A stretch of DNA of 64,000 bases. Source: Chlorokybus atmophyticus. Lineage: Eukaryota; Streptophyta; Chlorokybophyceae; Chlorokybales; Chlorokybaceae. The position numbers were made by a program, and so were the translations under genes. Every line of letters begins with the position of its first letter. Position 1 is the stretch's first letter. The DNA is taken from positions 248,001 through 312,000 of the forward strand of contig RHPI01001737.1 in NCBI GenBank assembly GCA_009103225.1, written 5' to 3'. Of the stretch, positions 31,440 to 41,858 are shown piece after piece. A model generated the notes under the pieces. It saw only the letters and a list, made by a program, of their open reading frames with translations. It searched no databases and had not been told where the DNA came from.

Positions 31440-33395
31440 CGTTTGCTCAGTTCATCAGATGGACATCGAGTTGGTGAACACCGAACCGGTGTTCACCAAC
31501 TTTCGACGACAGTACCGTCTCTCCAGGTTGGAAAAAAAACATGGTGGAGCAGAGGTGCAAGGCTCTGCTAGATGCAGGCCTAATTGAGGAGTCCACATTG
31601 GACTTTGTGGCCGCGACTGTCATGCCCCTGAAGAAGGATTCAGCAAGCAGTTGGACAGACCGGCGCATGTGCGGCGACTATCGCCCCCTCAACAACAAGA
31701 CCAAACAAGACAGGTTTTTCAATGCCTACTGCATATATCAAGGATACCCTATATAGGGTATCCTTGATGATGTAGGAGACTGCACCGTCTTCAGCATCCA
31801 GGATATGCGACAAGGGTACAACCAAATCGCCATCAAGGAGGAGGACAAGCACAAGACCTCTTTCTGGGGCAACCGGCAGCTGTACCAGTGGAAGGTTATG
31901 CCCTTTGGACTGAAGAACGCTCCTGCCATCTTCCAACGCGTCATGGACAAAGCCTTGAAGGGGCTGGACTTCGCGCGATGCTACATTGACGACATTCTCA
32001 TGTTCAGTTGCAGTAACGACGAGCACCTGCTACACATCGAGGAAGTGCTGAAAAGACTCAAGGGGGTGGGGATGACAGTGCACCCCGACAAGTGCACCTT
32101 TTTCACTCGCAAGGTACCCTACCTTGGGCACATGATTGTGCCATACGGTGTTACGTACAGCATGCAAAGGTGGAGGCTTTGGCGGCTATCCCTGCTCCAA
32201 AAGACCTTACACGCCTGCGTGCCTTTCTGGGCCTTGCCAACTACTATCGCCGGTTCGTGAAGGACTTCGCAAAGATCGCGCGACCCCTAAACGAGCTTTT
32301 GAGGAAGGAGGTGGAGTTTGCGTGGAAGGAGCCACAATAGCAGCCTTTTGAGGAGCTAAAGGGCAGGCTCACCACCGCTCCCATCCTGCAGCGTCCTGAC
32401 TACAACAAGCCCTTCATCCTCCACACCGACTGGAGCAAGCTTGGGGGCTGTGCATGTACAGCACGATGAGATTATGAAGGAGCGGGTGGTGTCGTACGCC
32501 AGCCGAAGCAACAACAGCGCTGAGGCCAACTACGAGGGAAAGTGCCTCGCTGCAGTATGAGCAATCTCCTTCTTCAGACCTTTCCTCTTTGGTCGACAAA
32601 CTCAGCTGATCACCGATCATCAGCCATTCAAGTGGTTGATAACCAACCAACATCTGACAAGGAAACTTGTTCGCTGGGCCCTGTTGTTGCAGGAGTATGA
32701 CTTCGAGATCGACCATCGCGCCGGCCTCACCAACCAGGACGCTGATGGCCTCAGTCGCAACCCTCACCGCAGCACCAACGATGCAACCGGAGCTTGGCAC
32801 GAGCTCGGCCTCGCAGCAGCAGCTCCCACCGTGGCGGCCATGTTTGCTGTTGCCGTTATAATCAGGGCGCCGGATCAACACCACCTCAACGACAGAGGAG
32901 ATTCCTTGCCTTGCCTGAGTCTACCGTCCTCATAGTGACCACACCCTTAGGGGACGTCCACGCGGGCGACATCGAAGTCGACGACACCGAGCTGGCATCC
33001 ACCGACACCAGGCAGGACATATGACTGGACAAGCCATCACTCTCCTTCTTTTAACGTGGCCAGCTTCCCTCCAACATGAGTGCACGAGAGAAAGATCGTG
33101 TCAGTCAACGCACCCGCCACTATCGGTGGGCGGATGACAAGGTGTACCGCCACGCCCGGGACGAGGACAAGGAGGTGCCAACACCAGCCACACGCGAGGG
33201 CATCATTGCTGCCCTCCACACTGAGCTTGGACACTTTGGTGTCAAGCGTACCGTCAGCCTGGTAAGGGCGCAATATTGGTGGTATGGGCTGTCCACACAG
33301 GTGCAGGGGTTCGTCAGTCGCTGCCAGCAGTGTGACATATTACGCGTCAGCCTCAACACACGCAGTGCCACCTTGAACGTAGGGGATGAGGGTGC
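31440..33395 (+). pseudogene. Element D pol: RT, RNase H, integrase N-terminus
   Basis: RT starts near 31455 (MDIELVNTEPVFTNFRRQYR). A long block 31805-32260 holds RQGYNQIAIKEEDKHKTSFW, MPFGLKNAPAIFQRVMDKAL and YIDD. A duplication of tatatcaaggataccctatatagggtatcc at 31733-31765 interrupts the region between CGDYRPLNNKTKQ and DDVGD. RNase H (DYNKPFILHTDWSKLG; TRKLVRWALLLQEYDFEIDH) and the integrase zinc finger (HTELGHFGVKR with CQQCDILR) follow with stops and shifts. Coding ends at about 33395, where the sequence turns into the integrase tail of an oppositely oriented copy. The integrase catalytic core of D itself is absent. Confidence 0.85.
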
Positions 33396-34870
33396 TACAT
33401 CTTGCTGAAACCAGCCACGTAAGGGGAGGTTGCAGGGAGCGCAGTTTACCATGTCGTTTTTTCAGGCGCTCACCCTGTTGCTCTAGCAAACCCAGTACCC
33501 CTGTGGAGTATACCTTTAGTACTTTATAGACAGCGCGCCCGATTGAGGTGTCGAGAGTGTCGTGGGTGAACAAAGTCTCCGCGTTAGAATTGTCGCTCTC
33601 GCTCCATGTAGAAGCCACTGCGCACACACTCGTAGCGCAGCGTGACATGGTGCTGTGCGATGCGCAGGTTGTTGAATACCATGGGGTCGGTATGCTCAAA
33701 TAGTGCGCCACGCACAGTCAGATCATATAGCATTTTATTGGGGTTGTGGATTGTCCACCACTCTGTCGACCTCCAGTTGTGCGAAAGGGGAGCAACGACT
33801 GTCTGTCAAATAGCAGGTAGTATGGGCTGAACTCGCACAGAGCTGCCTGCTTGGACAGCCTGTATCCCAATGCTACCCATGGGAGGTGATCATTCCATGT
33901 GTCCTTCACGTCGTCGAGGACGTACTTGCGCAAACTTGCCTAGTTAATGGTTTGCACGGTACATTCGGCGAGACCGTCGCCATGTGGGTGATCACGTGAA
34001 GTACGGCGATGGTTAATGAAGCACTTAGTCAATAGGGTGTCGCACGCCCTCCTGAACTTCGTACTCTAGTCGGTGATGACTTGAGCACAGCTGCCAAAGC
34101 GCCCGAGTATATGGGAAAGGAAGGCTTGGGCTACCCCTTAGCTGCTCTTGTTGGGCAGGGGCACCAGCTCCACCCATTTTAATGCTCGATCATGCTCGAT
34201 CATGACGAGGATGTAACGGTTGCCTCGTGCTGAGGGCAACAAGTCCTTGGGGATGTCCAGTCCTCAGCGATAGAACAACCCCAAGATGGGGATGGGATGC
34301 AAGGTGGCGTTGCGCGTGTACAGACTCTCGTGCACCATGTCACACTGCTGGCAGTTGCTGACGATCTCGCGCACCTGCTTGTGCTCCCCATACCATCACT
34401 ACTGGGTCCCGACCAGGCTGACTGTGCGTTTGACACGGAAGTGCCCAAGCTCAGTGTGAAGGGCAGAGATAATGCCCTCACGTGCAGCTCGTGTTGGGAC
34501 CTCCTTGTCTTGATTCTGTATCCGTCGATACAGCTTGTCGTCGGCCCGTTGATAACGCTGAGTGCGTTGATTGACGCGGTCCTTTTCGCGCGTGCTCATG
34601 CCTGCTCGGAGTCGTCTGGTCTGAAGCAGTGCGAGGGATGGCTTGTAAAGCCTGATGGCTTGCTGCGTGTCGGTGGGTGCCAGCTCCTCATCATCCACTT
34701 TGGGGTCGGCGGCGAGCGCCTCCTCAGATAAGGGATCTGTGGTGGTGATGGTGGGCTCGAGAGAAGGCATGTCCTCGTCTGCTGCTGCTTAAGCGACCTG
34801 GGTCCGGCTTCCTAAGCATAGCGCAGCGGCAGCGATTATAGCCGCTACATCTGAAGGTGCAGCCGCAGGA
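33396..34870 (-). pseudogene. Integrase fragment of a second element joined tail-to-tail
   Basis: On the minus strand from high to low coordinates: acidic linker (SLEPTITTTDPLSEEALAAD; 34770), integrase zinc region (HTELGHFRVKRT), a broken core (34.2-33.7 kb), then the tail TLDTSIGRAVYKVLKVYSTG at 33.5 kb. It parallels 11.0-9.5 kb block by block but stops at STLIPYV, just before the position of the PHD finger in that copy. Many stops are present. The junction at about 33395 lies inside integrase on both sides. Confidence 0.75.
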
Positions 34871-35375
34871 CCCAACTTGTTGTTAACGACTTCCATTTGA
34901 AGCAAAATATTACAAGCATACTATTATTCGGGCTTAAGGTCTGCATCAACATCGCAAAAGCGACTGTTTTGCATTAACACCAAAGTAGGTATGAACTCAG
35001 CGGATTCACCCACACATGAAGCATGTCTCTGAAAGAAGAGATGCATTTAAGACTGCTCCCAATCACATGGCCATGGAGCAACTCCCTTCAATCCAAAAAG
35101 AAAAGAAGAACAAGAAGAACAAGAAAAACTTAATGAGCTGATGACTGCCGCATATATCTCACAAATGCAACTATCTAGACATTATACAGGCTCTTACAGA
35201 ATTGTATATAAAACCTGCAATAAAATGTATTGATTAATATAACTATGAATGATGGTCACTACAAGCTTTTAGTTGCCATGATCGGTTATATCACCATTAT
35301 TAATTTGCTCAACTAAATTGATGCTACGCTAGCTTTTGCTTAAGCGACCAAATTTTCACTCGAGCTGTTGAATCC
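34871..35375. other. Non-coding sequence, no gene seen
   Basis: AT-richer than its surroundings, with an A/G-rich stretch (aagaaaagaagaacaagaagaac) near 35097. No coding or element boundary is recognisable. Confidence 0.5.
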
Positions 35376-35607
35376 TGTCGTGCCTGCCGTGGTCGAGGGT
35401 CATGCCATCTCGAGCAAGCTGTGGAGGAGTGCACTTGCTGTGCACATGATGTTACTGCATTAGAGTATTTTAAGCAAAAGACAACCCCCTTGTTGCGGGC
35501 ACAGTCCGAGACTTAGCCTGTACACTTCTCAGAAGAAGTGGGTGAGCTGGTGATGCTCTCCACCCTAGTGTACACACCGTGCTGTCATACACACTGTCAA
35601 CAAGCCA
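35376..35607 (-). mobile_element. Solo-like LTR (232 bp)
   Basis: Similar to the LTRs at 9127-9360 and 36222-36455 over its whole length. It begins TGTCGTGCCTGCC and ends CAACAAGCCA on the plus strand. No polypurine tract adjoins it, so it is either a 5' LTR or a solo LTR. No target duplication was found. The following 300 bp (35608-35910) match the LTR-like repeat at 11.8-12.1 kb. Confidence 0.6.
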
Positions 35608-36221
35608 CTACAATAGGTAGTGCTGTCTACACAGTTCTTTGCACGAGTGGATAATGTCGTACACTGTTGAGTGAGGTGAATGAACAAGCAACTCAGAGAT
35701 GCTATGTCATGATTGATGCAACAAACACACCACCGCCAAGTTCACAGCAATGACAGGCACAGCGCACAAGAGCATGCATAGTGTCTCACGCAATAAGCAA
35801 ATTCTTAGCAGCCGGGACGGCGTGCTTGTAGTTGCAGTTACTTCACAAGCTCTTGAAGTCCTTACTCACAGTGTCACCAGCTCGTCTAGTGACATGACTT
35901 CTTACTTAAACATGTCACATCGTGATTGTGCAGTGCCACGCGGGCACCAGGCCAACGGTCACATCGAGGCCGTATGCTACTACGAAAATGTCTTACGACT
36001 CGATATAGCACATGAGATAATAATAGATTCCCAACTGATCAGCTACGCGCGGTTCCTACATAGAGGTCTGTAGAGTAGCCCTAGCTACATGCTACATGAA
36101 GTACGAAGTAGCTAGCAATAGACTGGGGCGCGCGCGGTTTTCATGATGGTAGGCCAGGTAGTGACCTGGGTGTAGGCATACTCGAGGAAGAGTGGCAAGA
36201 GAGGGTCAATGGCATGGTAGC

Positions 36222-36455
36222 TGTTGTGCCTGCCAAGGTCGAGGGTCACGCCATCTCGAGCAAACTGTGGATGAGTGCACTTGCTGTGCACATGCTGGTA
36301 CCGCATGCTGTATTAGAGTATTGTAAGCAAAAGACAACCCCCACATTGCAGGCACAGTCCGGTACTTAGCCCGTACACTTGTCAGGCAAAGTGGGTGAGC
36401 TGGTGATGCTCTCCACCCTAGTGTACACACCGTCGTACATGCAGTCAACAAGCCA
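36222..36455 (-). mobile_element. 3' LTR (234 bp) of the minus-strand methyltransferase copy
   Basis: On the minus strand it starts TGGCTTGTTGACTGC immediately after AAGGGGG (polypurine tract, 36456-36462), and ends GGCACAACA. It is the third member of this LTR family. Its association with a protease-methyltransferase remnant links this LTR family to the methyltransferase elements, although RT to integrase is missing between them. Confidence 0.65.
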
Positions 36456-36469
36456 CCCCCTTGAGGTCT

Positions 36470-38690
36470 GCTACATTAAGCAGATGCGCAGCTCCTTTAC
36501 GCTGAATCTGAATTGACTCCTCCACTTGTCGAGCAGAGCCTCAAGTTGCTTGCGTGTTTGGACTGTGGCCAGCGGTCCAACGGCATGAGACCCGGTGGTA
36601 GCATTGGCAACCAACGATTGTCCACCACCGTTACTGCTGCCTGCTCCTCCATGTGGGTGATCTCGAGGGCGATGTGTGCTGCGTGGGTCTCACAAATGCG
36701 GTCCCGCTAGGTGTTCGAGCTCCTAAAAGGACACATGGCGGAAGAGCAAAGCACATCTCCAACAACTACACCATGATGTTCTGGTCCATGGCGCGCGTCA
36801 ATAACTGACATTGCTGATTGGCGGTCAGCATGGAACCTGTCATAATGCTTGAAAAGAACCCCGTAGCGCATTCGCGCTCACGAGCGTTAGGCTCCTTCAG
36901 CTGGCCTGTGGTGGAGTCAGACACCATCTCATCGCCTCCAATGCGGAAGGCATATGAACCTGAAAATGATATCAGAGTTGGGAGCGCACGGCACGACTGA
37001 CCAGGCTGATTGCACTGGTAGAAATGTTGGTGGTCATGTCGCGTGATTTGCTAAGCTGTGCGCCCAGGGTCCAGAATGGTGTCGACGTTGAGATTGTGCG
37101 GTCCGCTGCTGTGCAGTTATTCAGCAGCGAAAAGGTCCTCCATTGTAACCATGTTGGTCCACTTGGCGCGGACTCGGTGAGCACGAGATCCCTACCGTGC
37201 TGCGTTGAGCTTGAAGGGATGCCCCAGCAACGAGCACACTTGTCGATAGATGTTGGCCACGTGATGGCGCTTGTCGTTCTTTGAGTATACGTTTTCGATG
37301 ATGTACCTTAGGGGCTTGGAGTTCTGGTTGTCTTGCAGGAGTCTAATGACGCGCTCCAAAAAGAGGTGCGAGCGAGGATCAAAGAGCCCTTGCCCTTTGC
37401 CTGCTCGGGAGTGTCCTTAACACTCCCAACCTGCTATTAGCAGGTTAATATTGCCCACCGCCAAGAGGTGAAACGCAGTGACCAAGCGGATGTCCTGTGG
37501 TAGTGCCTCCAGACTGCCTTGTAGTGCTGATAGTGGCAGTTGCTGCGGGTAGCGCTCGTGTTGTTGACGCTACTGGTGGCTCAGCGCGTTTTGCACGTGT
37601 GGGTCGGGGTGACATTGGAGGTACTTAATGACTGTTACACCAATGTAAAGAACAGCGGCGAGGCCACTGCCTATCCCTCCAAACAGCTCCAACAAGGTGA
37701 TGTCTTCTTGTCGGCGAAACGCGTGGGTCCACTACCCCAATGGCCACTTGGTATTGCTCTTTAGTCTTTGTAGACAAGGAAGTGCCGTGAGCCGGGATGT
37801 GGTTAATAGCAGGTGTGCAGCTACTTGCGCGCGCCAACGGCGTTCAAATGGTTTCTGTAGGGCCACTTTCTTGGTAGCATCCTCCCGGGGCTCATTGTAT
37901 GGAATGGGGAAGACTGGGTCAGAGTTGTAGGTGGCTACTGCAACCGACCTTTGGTGCGAGTGAGTGCGGGACACCAGCTTGAGAGGCAAGACGCCTCGCA
38001 CTTCTCCATCGTCCTCGTCCCAATGTGGGCGAAACTATGCTTGCTCAGAGCAGCAGTCCATCCCCATGCCGACATGGATATAAAAGTCATGTCCTAACAG
38101 CAAGTCAAAGGACCCGGCATTAGGAACCACACACCTCTGTGCAACCTTAGTGCTATGGGATTCAGGCCTATCAAGCGAATGTACAGGGCCTGTTTAATGA
38201 TTCCAAGCACTTTATCTCGGCTGTCGGCAGCCTGTAGAGACAAGATAACAACTCGGCGCTGGTGATGTTTAGATCTCTTGCGAGATAGCCCGATGATCAT
38301 AGGCTGAGCCTCAAAGTCCAGCATCACGCGCGTAGGTGCTTGACCATTGACGGTTATGTGCTTGCCTTGATTGCATGACTACTGCGTTGAAGTTGATGCG
38401 CAGCCGCTTGAAGCGTCGAGAGCGCTTGCATTGCGAGGCTGCTGCTACACTCCCGGCTGCTGATGTCGAGCGTAGTGCGGCAAGCGCCCCTCGACTAGCG
38501 GGGTTTTTTCAGTCTCGTTGTTCATGGCCTGGCACGAATTGTTCTTGCCTTGGCTGTTGGCTCGGCTGCCCGTGCCGAGGGTTAACCCCGCATTTGCCTT
38601 TAACACGTGTTTCGCTGTAACGGGGGCCCTTTTTGTCACCTCCTCGCGATTCACTTGACGGCATGAACTCCGTTCGTTCACGTAAACTCA
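36470..38690 (-). pseudogene. Third methyltransferase copy: gag tail, protease, DNMT remnant
   Basis: From high to low coordinates: gag tail (TPLVEGRLPHYARHQQ, 38.5 kb); protease with LDFEAQPMIIG (38.32 kb), where the catalytic TG has become FE; LLLGHDF region; methyltransferase motif I ELFGGIGSGLAAVL at about 37.69 kb, in a frame different from its neighbours; motif IV GWEC followed by TAA (37417-37419) in place of Gln; HRVRAKW-like block near 37.16 kb; motif X LLTRAMDQN near 36.8 kb. RT and the rest are missing; about 15 bp further on lie the polypurine tract and the LTR. Heavily mutated, but motif I is better preserved than in element D. Confidence 0.75.
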
Positions 38691-41600
38691 AGTAGCGACT
38701 ATGTTTACACGCTGAATGACTTTAAGAAAGGTTCACTCGGCAACTCTTTATTTTTAAAAGTTGGCGGCTTCACCAACTCTAAATTACAGGTTGGCAACTT
38801 TGCGGTTCTCTCATCAAGGCCTACCTCGGTTTCAATCCCCAATCCTTATGATTTATTGGCAACTTTCAATATAATCTAACCTTGTCGCGATAAACTATTG
38901 ACTCCGGCTAAGGACAGCGCGGTCACCGCGCCGCGGTGAGGCACCCAGTGGTGGAAGGGAACATGAGAACTACAAGCTAACTCGGCTTCCTGCTTCCCCC
39001 GACCTCTGAGTGGAGTGAACTCACTCGACCAAATCAAGCGAGGCGGTGTGTTTTAAGGTGGTCGCTAAACCCGCATGACTTGTTAATTCACCGGTGTTTT
39101 GAAGCTGTAATAGGAGGTCGCAACCTTTATGTAAAAGCAATCAATTTATATTTAAATAGCCAAGTAATTACAATCATTATTACGTTATGAAGTATTTCTC
39201 TTGTGCGTATCAGCAAGGGCTAGAGACTTTGGATTTTTGCGACTTTGCAAAATCTCTGTAACCACGGCCGCATGCGAATTTAAGCTTGCCATTACTAACA
39301 ACTCGACCCTTGGTAATGAACATAATCAATTAACAATCCCTTGTGATGTATTTAGACTTTTCGCCCTTAAATCACTTATTAAACCCTAATCCTTGAGGGG
39401 ATCATTTGCTGGCTCTCATTAACATTTCCGCACCATGAATGCTGGCAACAACCGTCCTGGCCGGCTTGCACACATGAGCTATGCTTGGAGAAGCGTGTCC
39501 GAATTAATCTGATAGATTTGTGAATTCCACATGGTGCAGTGCTCATAGCACCTCAATCACCGTGCATGATAATTGATGATTCAGCAGTGAATTCAGTCGC
39601 GATGGTACCATCTTGCGTTAATCTCAGTTTACGCTTAAAAATGTTAAAGTTATTATGGCGAAGTATTGCGATCGGGCGAGGAGCCCATAATCAAATCGTT
39701 CAAGGCTTCACTTGAATGAAACACTTCACGTCTCTTTCTTCCTAATGCATATCCCATAGCACTACCGTTCCAACCATCCTTCATAGGTGGCAATTGTAGC
39801 AGGTTGGTCCCACCATGGGACCATAAAATGCAATTTGGGTTTATGCCACCATGTTCGTCATCATGCGATTAGAACTCTCATGCATGATGTAACTGTGCAC
39901 GGTTGCTAATGCCTTGAATTACTCACAAGACTTAAGCGACTTCATCAACACATAACCTCACAATTTTACACTTAATAACCATAAACAATCAGTCAACTTA
40001 TCAATTCACTATCTGTAGGAATGCATCTTATGCAATTTAATTGGCGGCTTAGAACTAGCCGCTAGCTTTAAGCCGTTAGTTAGAATGTATGCAAATGTAC
40101 AATGTACATATGCCAATGTCACGAAGTTCGTAACATTAGCATATGTATGTTGTGTTTACGGAGATTGCTAAGTGACTTGATGTCACATAATGTGTTATAG
40201 CGCCGTACATTCACAGCTTATTACTTATTTAGCTAGTTCAGCCCCGAACTACGGGTGGTACATAGCTGTTATAGCCGTCGCGCGGCCATTAATAACGTAA
40301 TGCATAAGAGTGTTGTGCTAGCGTCAAGTATTAATATCTTCAATCATATTGCGTGTGGCAGCGACAACAATCGACATACCCTGTGCTAAGAATGTCGACC
40401 GACTTTGAAAAATATTGATGTGACATAAGGCACACAAATTTGATACTTAAAACGAACGACATGTACACAAGTTTAAAAGCATGCGTAGAGGATCATTATA
40501 CATGGTATTCCNNNNNNNNNNNNNNNNNNNNNNNNNNNNNNNNNNNNNNNNNNNNNNNNNNNNNNNNNNNNNNNNNNNNNNNNNNNNNNNNNNNNNNNNN
40601 CCCAACATAATCCATCATCAGAAATACCTTTGCTTGTAGCATGATATATAAGGTTATCACTTCATTTCACATGCAGTGCATCTTTATGCAGAATGAATAT
40701 GTTAATCTGTAAAGAGCACATTTTAGTGTCATACAGCCTCACTCTTGTTGTTGAGCAAATGCTATTATCGAAAAAGCATAAAAAACGAGCGCAATATGAT
40801 TATGAGCCGAGCACAGTGGGCATGACGCAAGCTGCGATTGGCAACATGGGTGAAATTGAGTCAACAATCTGCAAGCTCTTAGCAGTAGGAGTCACATCAC
40901 GCTATAATAAAATCTTGCTGGGAGCATAAGATAATGTTGGTTGTAGTGCCATGCTCTATTCGTCATCCATCAATTGAGAGGTAATAATTAGTAAAACCTC
41001 CATGATGACATGAGGTACACTGCAAAGCAATTGAGAATAGGAGAAATGCTCACTATACGTTACGCAAACATGTTCGTCGGGGTCTTAACGAAATTTAGCT
41101 TATGGAAGGTACACAAATACAATGACGAATACCGTAATGACACGTACATCACAGCTTGAGAGTTACAATTACAATTATTATTGATAGCCTTGGGTTATCT
41201 AATGAGGGTGTTACAGGCGTTGTTCATGTTCATGTCAATGCACTCCATGAATTTTTGCGGTCATCACAGTGCAAGGTTAAAATGAAAGTAATATTCCACA
41301 GTGGGTTGTAATGTACGTCTCCACAACATTATTATTGGTATGCTCTGGCGAAAATACACTGTGCTCTCACAGTGTACCTTCGCCGGCATGTTATATGAGC
41401 GACACCGAACCACAGCAACAATGATAATGTTGATGCGTCAACATTGGTGTCGTGTGCACGCAAGACAAATGCGGGCCTGCTACGGTAGGTAGCCAGACAC
41501 CGAGGCCTGCGGAGCTACCGTGAGTGGTACCGTGTACGCTGTGTGACGTTGGCGCCGTGGACTGTGTGAGTCGCTGGGTGACCTACGACTACCTAGGCCT

Positions 41601-41858
41601 AGCCGTAAAGTTTTGCAGCGCAAATAGTACGCAAAGGTCACGGTGCTTGGCCCCTACTATTCATTGTTTGTACTGCGCAGTCCGCACGCACGCACCATCC
41701 CCATCTGCTTGCTACACTACTAGCAAGTTGCTGGCCATGCCATTGGCTATCTTGTTGCCGCCGCCGTTGCTGAAAGTATGTACTTGCATGCGCTTCCGGG
41801 AGGAGCGAGGGCCTACGGCAGCTGGGCGTGCTGACGGCTGATCTCGTTCACATTCACA
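38691..41858. other. Non-coding AT-rich region
   Basis: No gene, RNA gene or element boundary is recognisable over about 3.1 kb. Frames are short and frequently stopped. One interrupted palindrome, TGGTCCCAccaTGGGACCA, lies at about 39804-39822. The last 300 bp before the NIDO gene become GC-rich, as expected of a promoter and 5' leader, but no TATA box is evident. Confidence 0.5.
40512..40600. other. Assembly gap (89 N)
   Basis: A run of n. True size unknown. Confidence 0.95.
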
